A DNA stretch of 64,000 bases. It comes from Chryseobacterium sp. MYb264. GTDB taxonomy: Bacteria; Bacteroidota; Bacteroidia; Flavobacteriales; Weeksellaceae. The notes under the pieces were generated by a model. It worked only from the letters and a program-made list of their open reading frames with translations. It was not told the origin of the DNA and made no database searches. The translations under genes and the position numbers were made by a program. The stretch is from assembly GCF_035974275.1 (NCBI RefSeq), contig NZ_CP142422.1:2356001-2420000 (forward strand). Reading direction: 5' to 3'. Below, piece after piece: positions 1-8,163 of the stretch. Numbering within the stretch: position 1 is the first letter of the stretch; every line of letters starts with the position of its first letter.

Positions 1-673
1 ATAAGATGAATTTATATTCACCCGTTCTCATAATAAGTAAAGTAATCAAACCTATAACCCAAAACCCAATTCCCATACTTCCTACATCTCCCGCAAAACA
101 TTTTGCTTTTTTTCTGAAGTTAAAAAACAGAAAAACCATACACGCTAAAATAGGATACAAAATAAAATTTTCATCCGTAAACGGGATAACATTTTTATTG
201 ATGTACAGTATTGAGCTTAATGTAACTAAGCTGTAAGCACCGGTCATTCCATTAATTCCGTCCATAAAATTATACGCATTCAACGTACCTATGATCAAAA
301 TGAATAAAATGGGCCAAACCCAAAATGGCATCAAAACGAATGCTCCCGTAAAATAAAGTAATAAAACCACCGAGATTAAATGGATAGAAAGCCTAATTCT
401 ATTGGAGAGTGTTTTCACATCATCAATAAAACTTACAGTACAAATCGCGAGTAATCCCAAACCAAACGACCCATAATTATCTATTGCTTCGGTTAGATTA
501 AAAAGACAAAAAACAATAAAGGCAATTGGATAAATAATACCTCCTCCACGAAGTGTAATCTGTGTGTGTGCGCTTCTATGATTTGGTTTATCTATAATAT
601 TGTATTTATCTGCAATTTTAAAATAAACCACTATTGAGATAAATAATATAATTGTGACTAAAATATATTCCAT
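1..673 (-). CDS. WbpL/WecA-like undecaprenyl-phosphate sugar-1-phosphate transferase (partial, C-terminus outside window)
   Basis: The first 224 or so residues of a polytopic membrane enzyme of the MraY/WecA/WbpL family, which start lipid-linked repeat-unit synthesis by moving a sugar-1-phosphate from a UDP-sugar to undecaprenyl phosphate. Translation of the minus strand from 673 shows the family motifs in order: DKPNHRSAHTQITLRGGG near residue 25, the aspartate pair in FIDDVKTLSNRIRL, NAYNFMDGINGM, and CFAGDVGSMGIGF in the last cytoplasmic loop. The frame stays open to base 1. The ATG overlaps the stop of the upstream SDR gene (TAATG), so the two are probably translationally coupled. The N-terminal motif resembles WbpL/WbcO enzymes that use UDP-FucNAc or UDP-QuiNAc more than WecA. 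This fits the adjacent 4-ketoreductase, but the actual substrate is inferred. Confidence 0.9.
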   Translation of the reverse strand, partial: MEYILVTIILFISIVVYFKIADKYNIIDKPNHRSAHTQITLRGGGIIYPIAFIVFCLFNLTEAIDNYGSFGLGLLAICTVSFIDDVKTLSNRIRLSIHLISVVLLLYFTGAFVLMPFWVWPILFILIIGTLNAYNFMDGINGMTGAYSLVTLSSILYINKNVIPFTDENFILYPILACMVFLFFNFRKKAKCFAGDVGSMGIGFWVIGLITLLIMRTGEYKFIL

Positions 674-1575
674 TACTTTAATTGGAAACTTTTAATTGTT
701 TTTATTAAACCCTCCTTTGCAGATACGGGAAGTTTTTCAATTCCTAAGGCATTTTTAATCTTGCTATTAGAGACAATTCTGCTCATCGTAATTTTTCCTA
801 GTGTGTTTGAATTAAAGGGTAATTTCAGCATATCTCCAATTTTTGCAAACGTACCAAATACAAATCTCGGAATAAAGAGTTTTTTTACTTTAATCTCTCC
901 GTGCTGCCTGAAGCTTTCGATAATTTCCAAAGTAGAGAGTCCTTCATCATCATTTACATTATATATTCCGGAAGGAATAGTTTTTTTCTTAGAAATTATC
1001 CCTTTTATAAAAAAAACAAGATTATCGACTGCTAAAAAACTTCTATTATTATCATAAGAAGCAAACGGATATGGAATTCCCTTTCTCAAAAAATTGTAAA
1101 GTTGAAAAATAGTTCCTTTATCCTGAGGACCGTGAATTCTTGTAGGTCTTAATAAAGTAATTTTTTTATCTGTAAAATTAATTTTTTCCAATAAAAATTC
1201 TTCCGCTTTTCTTTTTGTAATTCCATAATGAGATATCGGATTACATGGAGCATCTTCGCTAAGATTACTATCACTCATTAATTCTTCAACGGCAGCAATA
1301 CTGCTGAAGTGTATTAAAAGTTGGGCATCAGATTTCTCAAAGAAATCGTATAATTTTACAACAGAATTAAAATTTGACTCCAAATATTGTTCATAAGGAA
1401 TGTTTTTTTCACCATCACCTGTTTTCCCAATACAATTGATAATAACATCTGATTCTTTAAAATCTTCAAAGCCAGTTTTTCGCAGATCAGGAGTTATAAT
1501 TTCAAAATCACCTTCAAGTTCATTCTTCAAATATCTGCCTAAATAACCATTTGCTCCCGTTATCAATATTTTCAT
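673..1575 (-). CDS. NAD-dependent epimerase/dehydratase (extended SDR), probable UDP-4-keto-6-deoxy-HexNAc reductase
   Basis: A 300-residue extended short-chain dehydrogenase. The N-terminal MKILITGANGYLGRYL is the Rossmann GxxGxxG dinucleotide site, FSSIAAVEE supplies the catalytic Ser region, and YGITKRKAEE the YxxxK pair. It lies between a WbuB-like transferase (ATGA overlap at 1572-1575) and the WbpL-like initiating transferase (TAATG overlap). Comparable SDR/WbpL pairs (WbpV/WbpL, WbcP/WbcO) reduce the UDP-4-keto-6-deoxy-GlcNAc made by a PglF/WbpM-type dehydratase to UDP-QuiNAc or UDP-FucNAc. Such a dehydratase is present at 27186-29114. The SDR assignment is firm. The reaction is inferred from context. 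Confidence 0.85.
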   Translation of the reverse strand: MKILITGANGYLGRYLKNELEGDFEIITPDLRKTGFEDFKESDVIINCIGKTGDGEKNIPYEQYLESNFNSVVKLYDFFEKSDAQLLIHFSSIAAVEELMSDSNLSEDAPCNPISHYGITKRKAEEFLLEKINFTDKKITLLRPTRIHGPQDKGTIFQLYNFLRKGIPYPFASYDNNRSFLAVDNLVFFIKGIISKKKTIPSGIYNVNDDEGLSTLEIIESFRQHGEIKVKKLFIPRFVFGTFAKIGDMLKLPFNSNTLGKITMSRIVSNSKIKNALGIEKLPVSAKEGLIKTIKSFQLK

Positions 1576-2768
1576 ACAATATTTTTAAATTTATTAAGAA
1601 TAATTTCTTCAGAAAAATGACTGACAGCTAAATTTCTTGCGTTTAGTCCTTTTATTCTAATAGATTCTTTTTCGTTTGTAGTAATTTGATTAAAGAAATT
1701 AAGCAATTCTTCTTTTTGACCGGGCTTAAAGTGATACCCAATATTATACTCATCAATCAATAAAGCTACTTCCGAGCTTTTGTCACCAATATACAAAATT
1801 GGTTTTCCTGCTGCCAGAATATTATATGTTTTAGAAGGAACACCTAATCCTAACATTTTATCTGAAAGTGTAACAATGGCAATTGTACAGGAATTAATGA
1901 TCTGATTTTGCTGAGTTCTTGAATAAGGCGGCTTAAAACTTACATTTTTTAGTCTGTTTTTTTCAACATACTCTTCAAGATATGGTTTCATTTTTCCGCT
2001 TCCTACAAATTCAAAAGATAGATTATCATTAGCTATTTTTCCGATAATTTCAATTAAAGAATCCAGCCCTTGAATAGATCCCAGGTTACCTGCAAATTGA
2101 AAAACAATTTTTTCAGATGCTCCTCTGATATTTTCTTCAGGAAATATATTTTCTACATCCGCCCAGTTTTCAATAATGCTTATTGTCGGCTTTTTATGAA
2201 AATTTTTAAGCTTGTTATTAAAGATATCTTTCATATCTCGTCCCAATACAATTACATTATCGAATGTAGAATAAGCTTTATCAAAAATACTTTTTACTAT
2301 TTTATACTTAAAGCTGTTTTCATTATCGACAAAACCTCCGGCTAATGTATTTTCGGGGAAAACGTCATGTACAAGTATGGTAACATCTATTTTTTTGAAC
2401 CTTTTCACAATGCTTGCAAAAACAAGAAATGTCGCGGGATTTGTAACCGTAAAAATTTTATCTCCAGATTTCACTTTAAACAATAAATGAAAAAAAAATC
2501 CGAATGAAAGCGAAAGAAGTTTTAAAATTCTTGAAAGGGTTTTATCTTTATCTCCGCTATAGCTTTTTATTCTTTTCAGTTTTATATCGGGGTTAAGCTT
2601 TAAATAATCGGAGCTTTTATTTTTGTCGTAAGAAGGAAATCCGCACACAACCTCAACATCATATTTTTCTGCCAATTTATTACATATCTTGGTCATGATA
2701 TATGAAGTAGAAGTTTCTTCAGGATAGAACAATTCCGAATATACCCACAGTTTCGTATTTTTTTTCAT
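1572..2768 (-). CDS. wbuB: WbuB-like GT4 glycosyltransferase (probable L-FucNAc transferase)
   Basis: A 398-residue GT-B glycosyltransferase of the WbuB type. The start, LWVYSELFYPEETSTSY, is the characteristic WbuB opening. ILVHDVFPEN lies in the middle, FQFAGNLGSIQGLDSLIE opens the C-terminal nucleotide-sugar domain, and the GT4 donor region reads GLGVPSKTYNILAAGKPIL. In E. coli O26-type clusters wbuB follows fnlABC and transfers N-acetyl-L-fucosamine. Here the same UDP-L-FucNAc genes lie upstream in the operon, separated only by the formyltransferase and deacetylase. The stop overlaps the next start by four bases. No transmembrane segment is obvious, but a hydrophobic amphipathic stretch near residue 90 (LSLSFGFFFHLLF) may dock it to the membrane. 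The family call is strong; the sugar is inferred. Confidence 0.85.
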   Translation of the reverse strand: MKKNTKLWVYSELFYPEETSTSYIMTKICNKLAEKYDVEVVCGFPSYDKNKSSDYLKLNPDIKLKRIKSYSGDKDKTLSRILKLLSLSFGFFFHLLFKVKSGDKIFTVTNPATFLVFASIVKRFKKIDVTILVHDVFPENTLAGGFVDNENSFKYKIVKSIFDKAYSTFDNVIVLGRDMKDIFNNKLKNFHKKPTISIIENWADVENIFPEENIRGASEKIVFQFAGNLGSIQGLDSLIEIIGKIANDNLSFEFVGSGKMKPYLEEYVEKNRLKNVSFKPPYSRTQQNQIINSCTIAIVTLSDKMLGLGVPSKTYNILAAGKPILYIGDKSSEVALLIDEYNIGYHFKPGQKEELLNFFNQITTNEKESIRIKGLNARNLAVSHFSEEIILNKFKNIV

Positions 2769-2786
2769 TATTATATAGAAAGGAAA

Positions 2787-3635
2787 CTATAATTTGTTTG
2801 AATGTAAATCCTGAAAGGTTACAAATTCATAATCATTTTCCTTTAGCAGCTTTATAAGTTTATGCATTTTCTTTTCAACAGACTTTCTTCCTGCATTGAA
2901 TCTTAATTTTGTTTTCGCGTCTGTATTTTCCGGTACTTTTATATTGTAGTTTTTTGAAAATTCAAAAGGGTGAATGTAAAAGAAATAGTTTCCATTTGTT
3001 TTTAAATATTTTTTCAATAATTTTTTTGTTATAAACCATGGAAATATTCTAAGATACCCTCCTCCTGAGACCGGAAGACTCTTTCCAACAACTTCTACAG
3101 TACTTGCTTCAAACTCAAAAAAGTTATCTTTTTTATAAATATCCGTCTTTAGCTTATCAAAATTATCCAAATCTATTCTACCGTACAAATCATGAGAATC
3201 AAACTTAATCTTGCTGGAGTCATAATTAAGATTAAATTCATTTTTAAGAATATCCAATCTTTCTCTGTCTAAGCTGAAACATGGAGCTCTATATCCTTTA
3301 GCTTCAATATTTAAAATATCTTTTAATACAGCTAGTCCTTTTTCAGTATCTTTTCTGAAATCATCAATTTTAAGATTCAAGGGTCTGATGTGTGAATAAG
3401 AATGAAGAGCAATTTCATGTCCGTTCTCAATAATTTTCTTTAACTGTTTTTCATACTGAGACACAAGTTCCCCAACAACAAAAAAAGTTGTTTTAATATT
3501 ATATTGATTTAGTAAATCCAAATATATATCTAACCCATCCATAGTAGATTGGCTGGTATCACATTCTTCTTTTTTAAAGTAGTCAAGATGAAACCAATCT
3601 TCCACATCCATTCCAAGAACTGCGTATTTTTTCAT
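2787..3635 (-). CDS. polysaccharide deacetylase (NodB/CE4-like)
   Basis: A 282-residue protein with the NodB-homology fold found in sugar deacetylases. VLGMDVEDWFHLDYF (residues 6-20) supplies the metal-binding or catalytic aspartates. GHEIALHSYSHIRPL contains the HxxxH metal pair at His78 and His82, and GYRAPCFS is the conserved motif-3 arginine/proline loop. The DVEDWFH start resembles deacetylases of exopolysaccharide loci. There is no signal peptide or membrane anchor, so it probably acts in the cytoplasm on a nucleotide- or lipid-linked sugar. Its ATG overlaps the stop of the formyltransferase gene upstream (3632-3635), suggesting the two enzymes act in sequence: removal of an N-acetyl group, then N-formylation. 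That pairing is an inference. Confidence 0.85.
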   Translation of the reverse strand: MKKYAVLGMDVEDWFHLDYFKKEECDTSQSTMDGLDIYLDLLNQYNIKTTFFVVGELVSQYEKQLKKIIENGHEIALHSYSHIRPLNLKIDDFRKDTEKGLAVLKDILNIEAKGYRAPCFSLDRERLDILKNEFNLNYDSSKIKFDSHDLYGRIDLDNFDKLKTDIYKKDNFFEFEASTVEVVGKSLPVSGGGYLRIFPWFITKKLLKKYLKTNGNYFFYIHPFEFSKNYNIKVPENTDAKTKLRFNAGRKSVEKKMHKLIKLLKENDYEFVTFQDLHSNKL

Positions 3636-4414
3636 ATCAATCTACCTCCGTTTTTTCTGAAATCCTTAAAATTTTCTACTGTTGGCCAGGTAAAATAGCT
3701 TCCTTCGTGTACAGGATTATCTTTTGCTTCCTTAGTTCCGTTGTGAATATTTTTAATGACCTCACACATTACATTTCCGCCCACTTCTTTTGTCTTTTCG
3801 ATAAGCGTTTTCATTGTTTCATTCGGTGCTATTTCTACTCTTTCTTGTCCTAAAATTTTACCATTATCGATTTTAGAATCCATATAGTGAACGGTAACGC
3901 CCGTAGATTTTTCTTTTTTATACAGAGTCCAAAAACTTGGCATCACCCCCGCGTAATGAGGAAGATATGAGCAGTGAAGATTAATACAACTATTCTTCGG
4001 AATACGAAGTAATTTATCTTTGAAGACCACCGGAGCAGAATAAGAAACAATAATATCAGGAGATAAAGTATTCATTCTTGCTAAGAAGCTTTCTTCATTT
4101 GGGTTTGAAATAACACTAAACGGAATATTATACTTTCCAGCAACAGCTTTTAAACTTCTTGGCTGAACTTTTAATTTATATCCAAAAATAGAATCTATTG
4201 TATTAATCACTTTATGACTAACGACAGTTAAACCCATTTTAACAGTCTGCGCCCAGCCAAAACCTTTAATAAATAAATCTTTTTTGTTTACAAGGCTGGA
4301 CTTTGTGTGTATATCTATAATCTCGGTAATTTCTACAAATCCAAGTTTTATAAGTTTTTCAATGTTTCGTGGAACAGAAAAAGAATCTTCCTGTGTTAAA
4401 ATTATGATCTTCAT
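3632..4414 (-). CDS. methionyl-tRNA-formyltransferase-like sugar N-formyltransferase
   Basis: A 260-residue formyl_transf_N protein. The catalytic Asn-His-Asp triad of 10-formyltetrahydrofolate-dependent formyltransferases can be read: Asn145 and His147 in INLHCSYLPHYAG, and Asp183 in MDSKIDNGKIL, with TGVTVHYMD between them. It lacks the C-terminal tRNA-binding domain of Fmt and is in a polysaccharide locus, so a sugar amine is the likely acceptor, as for VioF, WbkC or FdtF. Possible acceptors are the 4-amino sugar made by the PglF/PglE pair of this locus, or an amine exposed by the adjacent deacetylase. The first 100 residues (start MKIIILTQEDSFSVPRN) diverge from those enzymes. It lies four bases downstream of the 2-epimerase gene. 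Confidence 0.87.
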   Translation of the reverse strand: MKIIILTQEDSFSVPRNIEKLIKLGFVEITEIIDIHTKSSLVNKKDLFIKGFGWAQTVKMGLTVVSHKVINTIDSIFGYKLKVQPRSLKAVAGKYNIPFSVISNPNEESFLARMNTLSPDIIVSYSAPVVFKDKLLRIPKNSCINLHCSYLPHYAGVMPSFWTLYKKEKSTGVTVHYMDSKIDNGKILGQERVEIAPNETMKTLIEKTKEVGGNVMCEVIKNIHNGTKEAKDNPVHEGSYFTWPTVENFKDFRKNGGRLI

Positions 4415-4418
4415 ATTT

Positions 4419-5555
4419 TTATCTTTTACTCCAAACTACTCTATTCACATAGTCTGTATAACTTAAAATAATTCTGACTACTTTCTCCGAAACATTCGGC
4501 ATAGAATAATCTGAAACCGGTCTGTAATTTCTGTCTTTACCTGTTTTTTGTTGCTGAAGCTGAACCAATCCCTGCAAAATTCTTTCAGGAGATAAACCAA
4601 CCATCATTACAGAAGCCTCTTCCATCGCCTCAGGTCTTTCGTGAGTATCTCTTATATTAAGTGCTCTGAAGTTTAAGATTGATGATTCTTCAGAAATAGT
4701 TCCAGAATCCGATAAAACCGCGTAACTTCTCATCTGCAAAGCATTATAATCATGAAACCCTAATGGTTTTAGAAATTGAATTTCGGGTCTTACCTCCACT
4801 TTCATTTTATCAATCATATTTCTTGTCCTTGGATGGGTAGAAACGATAATTGGATAACCAAATTTCTCGGCAATTGAATTTAAGCTTTCAATTAATCCGT
4901 TAAAATTTTTCTCTGAATTGATGTTTTCTTCTCTGTGCGATGAAACCACGAAATACTTTCCTTCGTCTAAATTGAGACGGTTTAGAACATCTGAACTTTC
5001 AATTTGTGGCAAATAATGGTTTAGTACCTCAAACATCGGGGAACCTGTTTTGATAATTCTATCTGCAGGCAATCCTTCTCTCAGTAAATACTCTCTTGCA
5101 ATATCAGAATACGTTAAATTGACATCTGATGTATGATCTACAATCTTTCTATTAGTTTCCTCTGGAACTCTTTGGTCAAAACATCTATTTCCTGCTTCCA
5201 TATGGAAAATCGGAATTTGTCTTTTTTTAGCAGGAATTGCACAAAGGCAAGAATTGGTATCACCTAAAACCAAGAAAGCATCAGGCTTCAACTCTTCCAA
5301 TAACGGATCTATCTTAATTAAAATATTCCCTACCGTTTCTGTTGCTGTTTTTCCGGCAGCTTCCAGAAAATAATCGGGTTTACGAAGACCTAGATCTTCA
5401 AAGAAAATCTGGTTCAATTCGTAATCATAATTTTGTCCTGTATGAACGATAATATGGTCAACAGCTTCGGAAGCATCCAAAGCTGATAATACTCTTGATA
5501 ATCTTATAATTTCCGGACGAGTTCCTACGACCGTCATCACTCTTAATTTTTTCAT
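4419..5555 (-). CDS. capG: non-hydrolysing UDP-HexNAc 2-epimerase, CapG/FnlC/WbjD-like (UDP-L-FucNAc synthesis)
   Basis: A 378-residue WecB-family 2-epimerase. VVGTRPEIIRLSRV at the start, HTGQNYDYELNQIFFEDL, FHMEAGNRCFDQRVPEETNR and VSSHREENI are all family hallmarks, and SDSGTISEESS is the UDP-binding loop. In the L-FucNAc pathway CapG/FnlC inverts C-2 of UDP-2-acetamido-2,6-dideoxy-L-talose to give UDP-L-FucNAc. The assignment to this branch rather than to ManNAc rests on the immediate upstream CapF (20-base gap) and CapE genes. The EAGNRCFDQRVPEE spelling is also typical of FnlC-type enzymes. It acts in the cytoplasm on a nucleotide sugar. Confidence 0.92.
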   Translation of the reverse strand: MKKLRVMTVVGTRPEIIRLSRVLSALDASEAVDHIIVHTGQNYDYELNQIFFEDLGLRKPDYFLEAAGKTATETVGNILIKIDPLLEELKPDAFLVLGDTNSCLCAIPAKKRQIPIFHMEAGNRCFDQRVPEETNRKIVDHTSDVNLTYSDIAREYLLREGLPADRIIKTGSPMFEVLNHYLPQIESSDVLNRLNLDEGKYFVVSSHREENINSEKNFNGLIESLNSIAEKFGYPIIVSTHPRTRNMIDKMKVEVRPEIQFLKPLGFHDYNALQMRSYAVLSDSGTISEESSILNFRALNIRDTHERPEAMEEASVMMVGLSPERILQGLVQLQQQKTGKDRNYRPVSDYSMPNVSEKVVRIILSYTDYVNRVVWSKR

Positions 5556-5575
5556 CTTACTATTTTAATATTTGT

Positions 5576-6697
5576 CTAAACTTCTACAAAATAAGTATCT
5601 GCATCTTCTGGATTAAAGGGTTCATTAATCCAGAAAATGGTATATAATTCTTCTTCTCCTATATTTTTGATATTATGTGTATACCAGATTGGCATATCCA
5701 CATAGGCAGGTTCATTTCCATTAAGATAAAAATCTAATACCTCATCCGTATCAATTTTCCTGAGTTGAATTAATGCTTTCCCTTTAATTACAGCAAATCG
5801 TTCGATTTTTCTGGTATGAAAATGATTTCCTCTGGTGATTCCCGGAACTGTAGTCGAAAATGAGCACTGTCCACCAACACCTAATCGTATCACTTCAACA
5901 AATGCTCCTCTTGGGTCTGTATGTTGTGTAAATTTAACGGGATAATGATTTTTTATATCAAAATAACAGCGAAAAGTATTAAATAAATTTAAATCAAATC
6001 TCGTTTCTAAGGTAGGAATTTCGCCATTATCTAAGTATAATTTTTTATAGTGTTCTAATTTCTGAAGAACTTCTGAAACTTTATTTATAGAAGTATTAGG
6101 CACTTCATACAATGTATTAGTCTTCTCACTATCAATTTGGCTTATAATTTCCTGAACAAGCTCTCCGACATAAATTAATTTCACCTCACCATCATTATCA
6201 ATAATAGGAGTTTCACCATGGGTAAGTTTATAACAAAAAGTAGCAATGAAAGAATTGTAATTAGGCTTCCCAAAAGGTCCAAATACATTAGGTATGATAA
6301 GTCCTGTAAATTTGCCTCCTGATTTTTCTGCCCAATTCGCCAGAAGTTCTCTTCCATCCTTTTTTGATTGACCGTAAAGATTATCTTTTTCTTCCTGCGA
6401 AGAAGATGAGAAAAGAACATGCGCTTTAGACTTTGTTTTTTCAAGAGAAAGTATCAATTTTTTAACAAGATCAATATTATTGTTATAAATAACCTGCGGA
6501 TCATGGTGACGATTCATGGCAGCAAGGTGTATGATAACGTCACATTGCCCTACAAATTCATCGAACTTTTCCTGATTATCAAAAAATTCTCTTTCGAAAT
6601 GTATTCTTTCAAACTTATCAGGTTGTAAGCCTAAAGTATTATATAAATGTGACCCAACGAAACCGTTTTGCCCTGTGATACCTATTTTTTTTTTCAT
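5576..6697 (-). CDS. capF: bifunctional UDP-L-FucNAc synthesis reductase, CapF/FnlB/WbjC
   Basis: A 373-residue two-domain protein with the length of Staphylococcus CapF. Residues 1 to about 245 are an SDR: GITGQNGFVGSHLY binds NAD(P), DVIIHLAAMNRH follows, and YGQSKKDGREL carries the YxxxK pair. Residues from about 250 are a cupin with the metal-binding RGNHFHTRKIERFAVIKG. In the known pathway the cupin epimerises C-3 of the CapE product and the SDR reduces C-4, giving UDP-2-acetamido-2,6-dideoxy-L-talose for CapG. The start overlaps the stop of the cupin gene upstream by four bases (ATGA), and capG follows after 20 bases. The whole set is a single operon. Confidence 0.95.
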   Translation of the reverse strand: MKKKIGITGQNGFVGSHLYNTLGLQPDKFERIHFEREFFDNQEKFDEFVGQCDVIIHLAAMNRHHDPQVIYNNNIDLVKKLILSLEKTKSKAHVLFSSSSQEEKDNLYGQSKKDGRELLANWAEKSGGKFTGLIIPNVFGPFGKPNYNSFIATFCYKLTHGETPIIDNDGEVKLIYVGELVQEIISQIDSEKTNTLYEVPNTSINKVSEVLQKLEHYKKLYLDNGEIPTLETRFDLNLFNTFRCYFDIKNHYPVKFTQHTDPRGAFVEVIRLGVGGQCSFSTTVPGITRGNHFHTRKIERFAVIKGKALIQLRKIDTDEVLDFYLNGNEPAYVDMPIWYTHNIKNIGEEELYTIFWINEPFNPEDADTYFVEV

Positions 6698-7119
6698 TTT
6701 AATTTTTCAAAATAATTTATTTCAAAACGATACTCATCCTTTAATTCTCCCATTAAATAATCTGCCATCACAATCAATTTTGAGTTATCTTCTTTTGCCT
6801 GAATTGCAGTGGCAAATCCTCTCGGAACATGAAGAATATTAAAAGACTGACTACTCAGTTCGAATTCCAATATTTCAGCTTTTTTATTAGGATTGTTCCA
6901 ATTATCAACTTGTACCAATCTTATCACAAAACTTCCCTGTATTGTACTAAACCAACGTTGTTCTACCTCATGCCCTGTCCATCCTCTGATAGAATTTATA
7001 TTCTTATTTTCAATAAAGTAAATTCTCTTGACTTCAGAAGCATTAAAATTATTATTGAAAAATAAATCCCCTCTTTCATCGGAATATTTTCCTCCTTCAA
7101 TGATTTTAGGAAAGCTCAT
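6694..7119 (-). CDS. WxcM/FdtA-like cupin, possible keto-sugar isomerase or epimerase
   Basis: A 141-residue single-domain cupin similar to WxcM/FdtA 3,4-ketoisomerases and to RmlC-like epimerases. Recognisable parts are KIIEGGKYSDERGDLFF at the start, the RGWTGHEVEQRWFSTIQG metal/substrate region, and LHVPRGFATAIQA, which matches the PxGxxH-like turn of RmlC relatives. It lies ten bases downstream of capE and overlaps capF. Small cupins of this type are often found in Bacteroidota L-FucNAc clusters, but the canonical CapEFG route does not need a separate one because CapF carries its own cupin. It may assist an epimerisation or make a side product. The fold is fairly sure; the reaction is not known. 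Confidence 0.8.
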   Translation of the reverse strand: MSFPKIIEGGKYSDERGDLFFNNNFNASEVKRIYFIENKNINSIRGWTGHEVEQRWFSTIQGSFVIRLVQVDNWNNPNKKAEILEFELSSQSFNILHVPRGFATAIQAKEDNSKLIVMADYLMGELKDEYRFEINYFEKLK

Positions 7120-7128
7120 ATTTAAATT

Positions 7129-8163
7129 TTAATCGGGATATTGCATTGTATCTTCTCCCAGAACTTCTTTTCGTATTAATGGAAGTTTTAACAAAAGTTG
7201 TTTCATTCCTTCCACGTCTTCCTGCTTTGTGTTATGAGAATGGTAATCTTCTATTTTGGAAATATCTTCTACCCCTTCCGAAAAATACTGAGCGTAGTTA
7301 AGATCTCTGTTATCTGCAGGAATTCTATAGAAATCTCCCATATCTTCAGCTTTAATCATTTCTTCCCTTGTACAAAGCGTTTCATACAATTTCTCACCAT
7401 GTCTGGTACCGATAACTTTAATAGGATTCTCTACTTTAAACATTTCTTTTAAAGCTTGTGCAAGATCTCCAATGGTTCCTGCCGGTGCCTTATTTACAAA
7501 TAAATCGCCTGAGTTTCCGTGTTCAAAAGCAAAAAGAACCAAATCTACAGCTTCCTCCAATGACATTAAAAATCTTGTCATATTCGGATCTGTGATCGTA
7601 ATAGGTTCACCTTTTTTAATTTGTTTTACAAATAATGGAATTACGGAACCTCTTGATGCCATTACGTTTCCGTACCGTGTAAGACAAACTGTTGTATTTT
7701 CTAAATCTCTGGATGCTGCTACTGCCACTTTTTCCATCATAGCTTTAGAAATTCCCATGGCATTGATAGGATATGCAGCTTTGTCTGTACTTAAACAGAT
7801 CACTTTTTTTACAATATTTGCGGCTGCTGCATCAATTACATTCTGAGTACCTTCAACATTCGTTTTTACAGCCTGCATCGGAAAAAATTCGCAAGACGGA
7901 ACCTGTTTCAAAGCTGCTGCATGAAAAACATAATCAACACCTCTCATTGCCGGTTCAATACTTCTGTAATCTCTTACATCACCGATATAAAATTTCAGTT
8001 TATCATTTTTAAACTGATTCCTCATATCATCCTGCTTCTTTTCATCACGGGAAAAAATTCGGATTTCTTTAAAGTGATCAGTATCAATAAACTTTCTGAG
8101 CACTGCTGTTCCGAAAGAACCGGTACCACCTGTGATCAAAAGTGTTTTATTTTTGATTATCAT
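7129..8163 (-). CDS. capE: UDP-GlcNAc 4,6-dehydratase/5-epimerase, CapE/FnlA/WbjB
   Basis: A 344-residue soluble SDR dehydratase. LLITGGTGSFGTAVLRKF is the NAD site, YVFHAAALKQVPSCE is typical of inverting dehydratases, and STDKAAYPINAMGISKAMMEK carries the catalytic TDK-x5-M-x2-SK arrangement. The C-terminal GTRHGEKLYETL is typical of CapE/FnlA/PseB. It converts UDP-GlcNAc to UDP-2-acetamido-2,6-dideoxy-4-keto-L-hexose and starts the UDP-L-FucNAc branch. PseB (pseudaminic acid) is the closest alternative, but CapF and CapG directly downstream and the absence of PseC, PseG and PseH decide the matter. The start overlaps the 3' end of the upstream glycosyltransferase gene by 17 bases. Confidence 0.94.
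   Translation of the reverse strand: MIIKNKTLLITGGTGSFGTAVLRKFIDTDHFKEIRIFSRDEKKQDDMRNQFKNDKLKFYIGDVRDYRSIEPAMRGVDYVFHAAALKQVPSCEFFPMQAVKTNVEGTQNVIDAAAANIVKKVICLSTDKAAYPINAMGISKAMMEKVAVAASRDLENTTVCLTRYGNVMASRGSVIPLFVKQIKKGEPITITDPNMTRFLMSLEEAVDLVLFAFEHGNSGDLFVNKAPAGTIGDLAQALKEMFKVENPIKVIGTRHGEKLYETLCTREEMIKAEDMGDFYRIPADNRDLNYAQYFSEGVEDISKIEDYHSHNTKQEDVEGMKQLLLKLPLIRKEVLGEDTMQYPD

Noticed and set aside
7129..8163. PseB of a pseudaminic acid pathway
   Set aside because: CapF and CapG follow directly and no PseC, PseG, PseH or PseI is seen.
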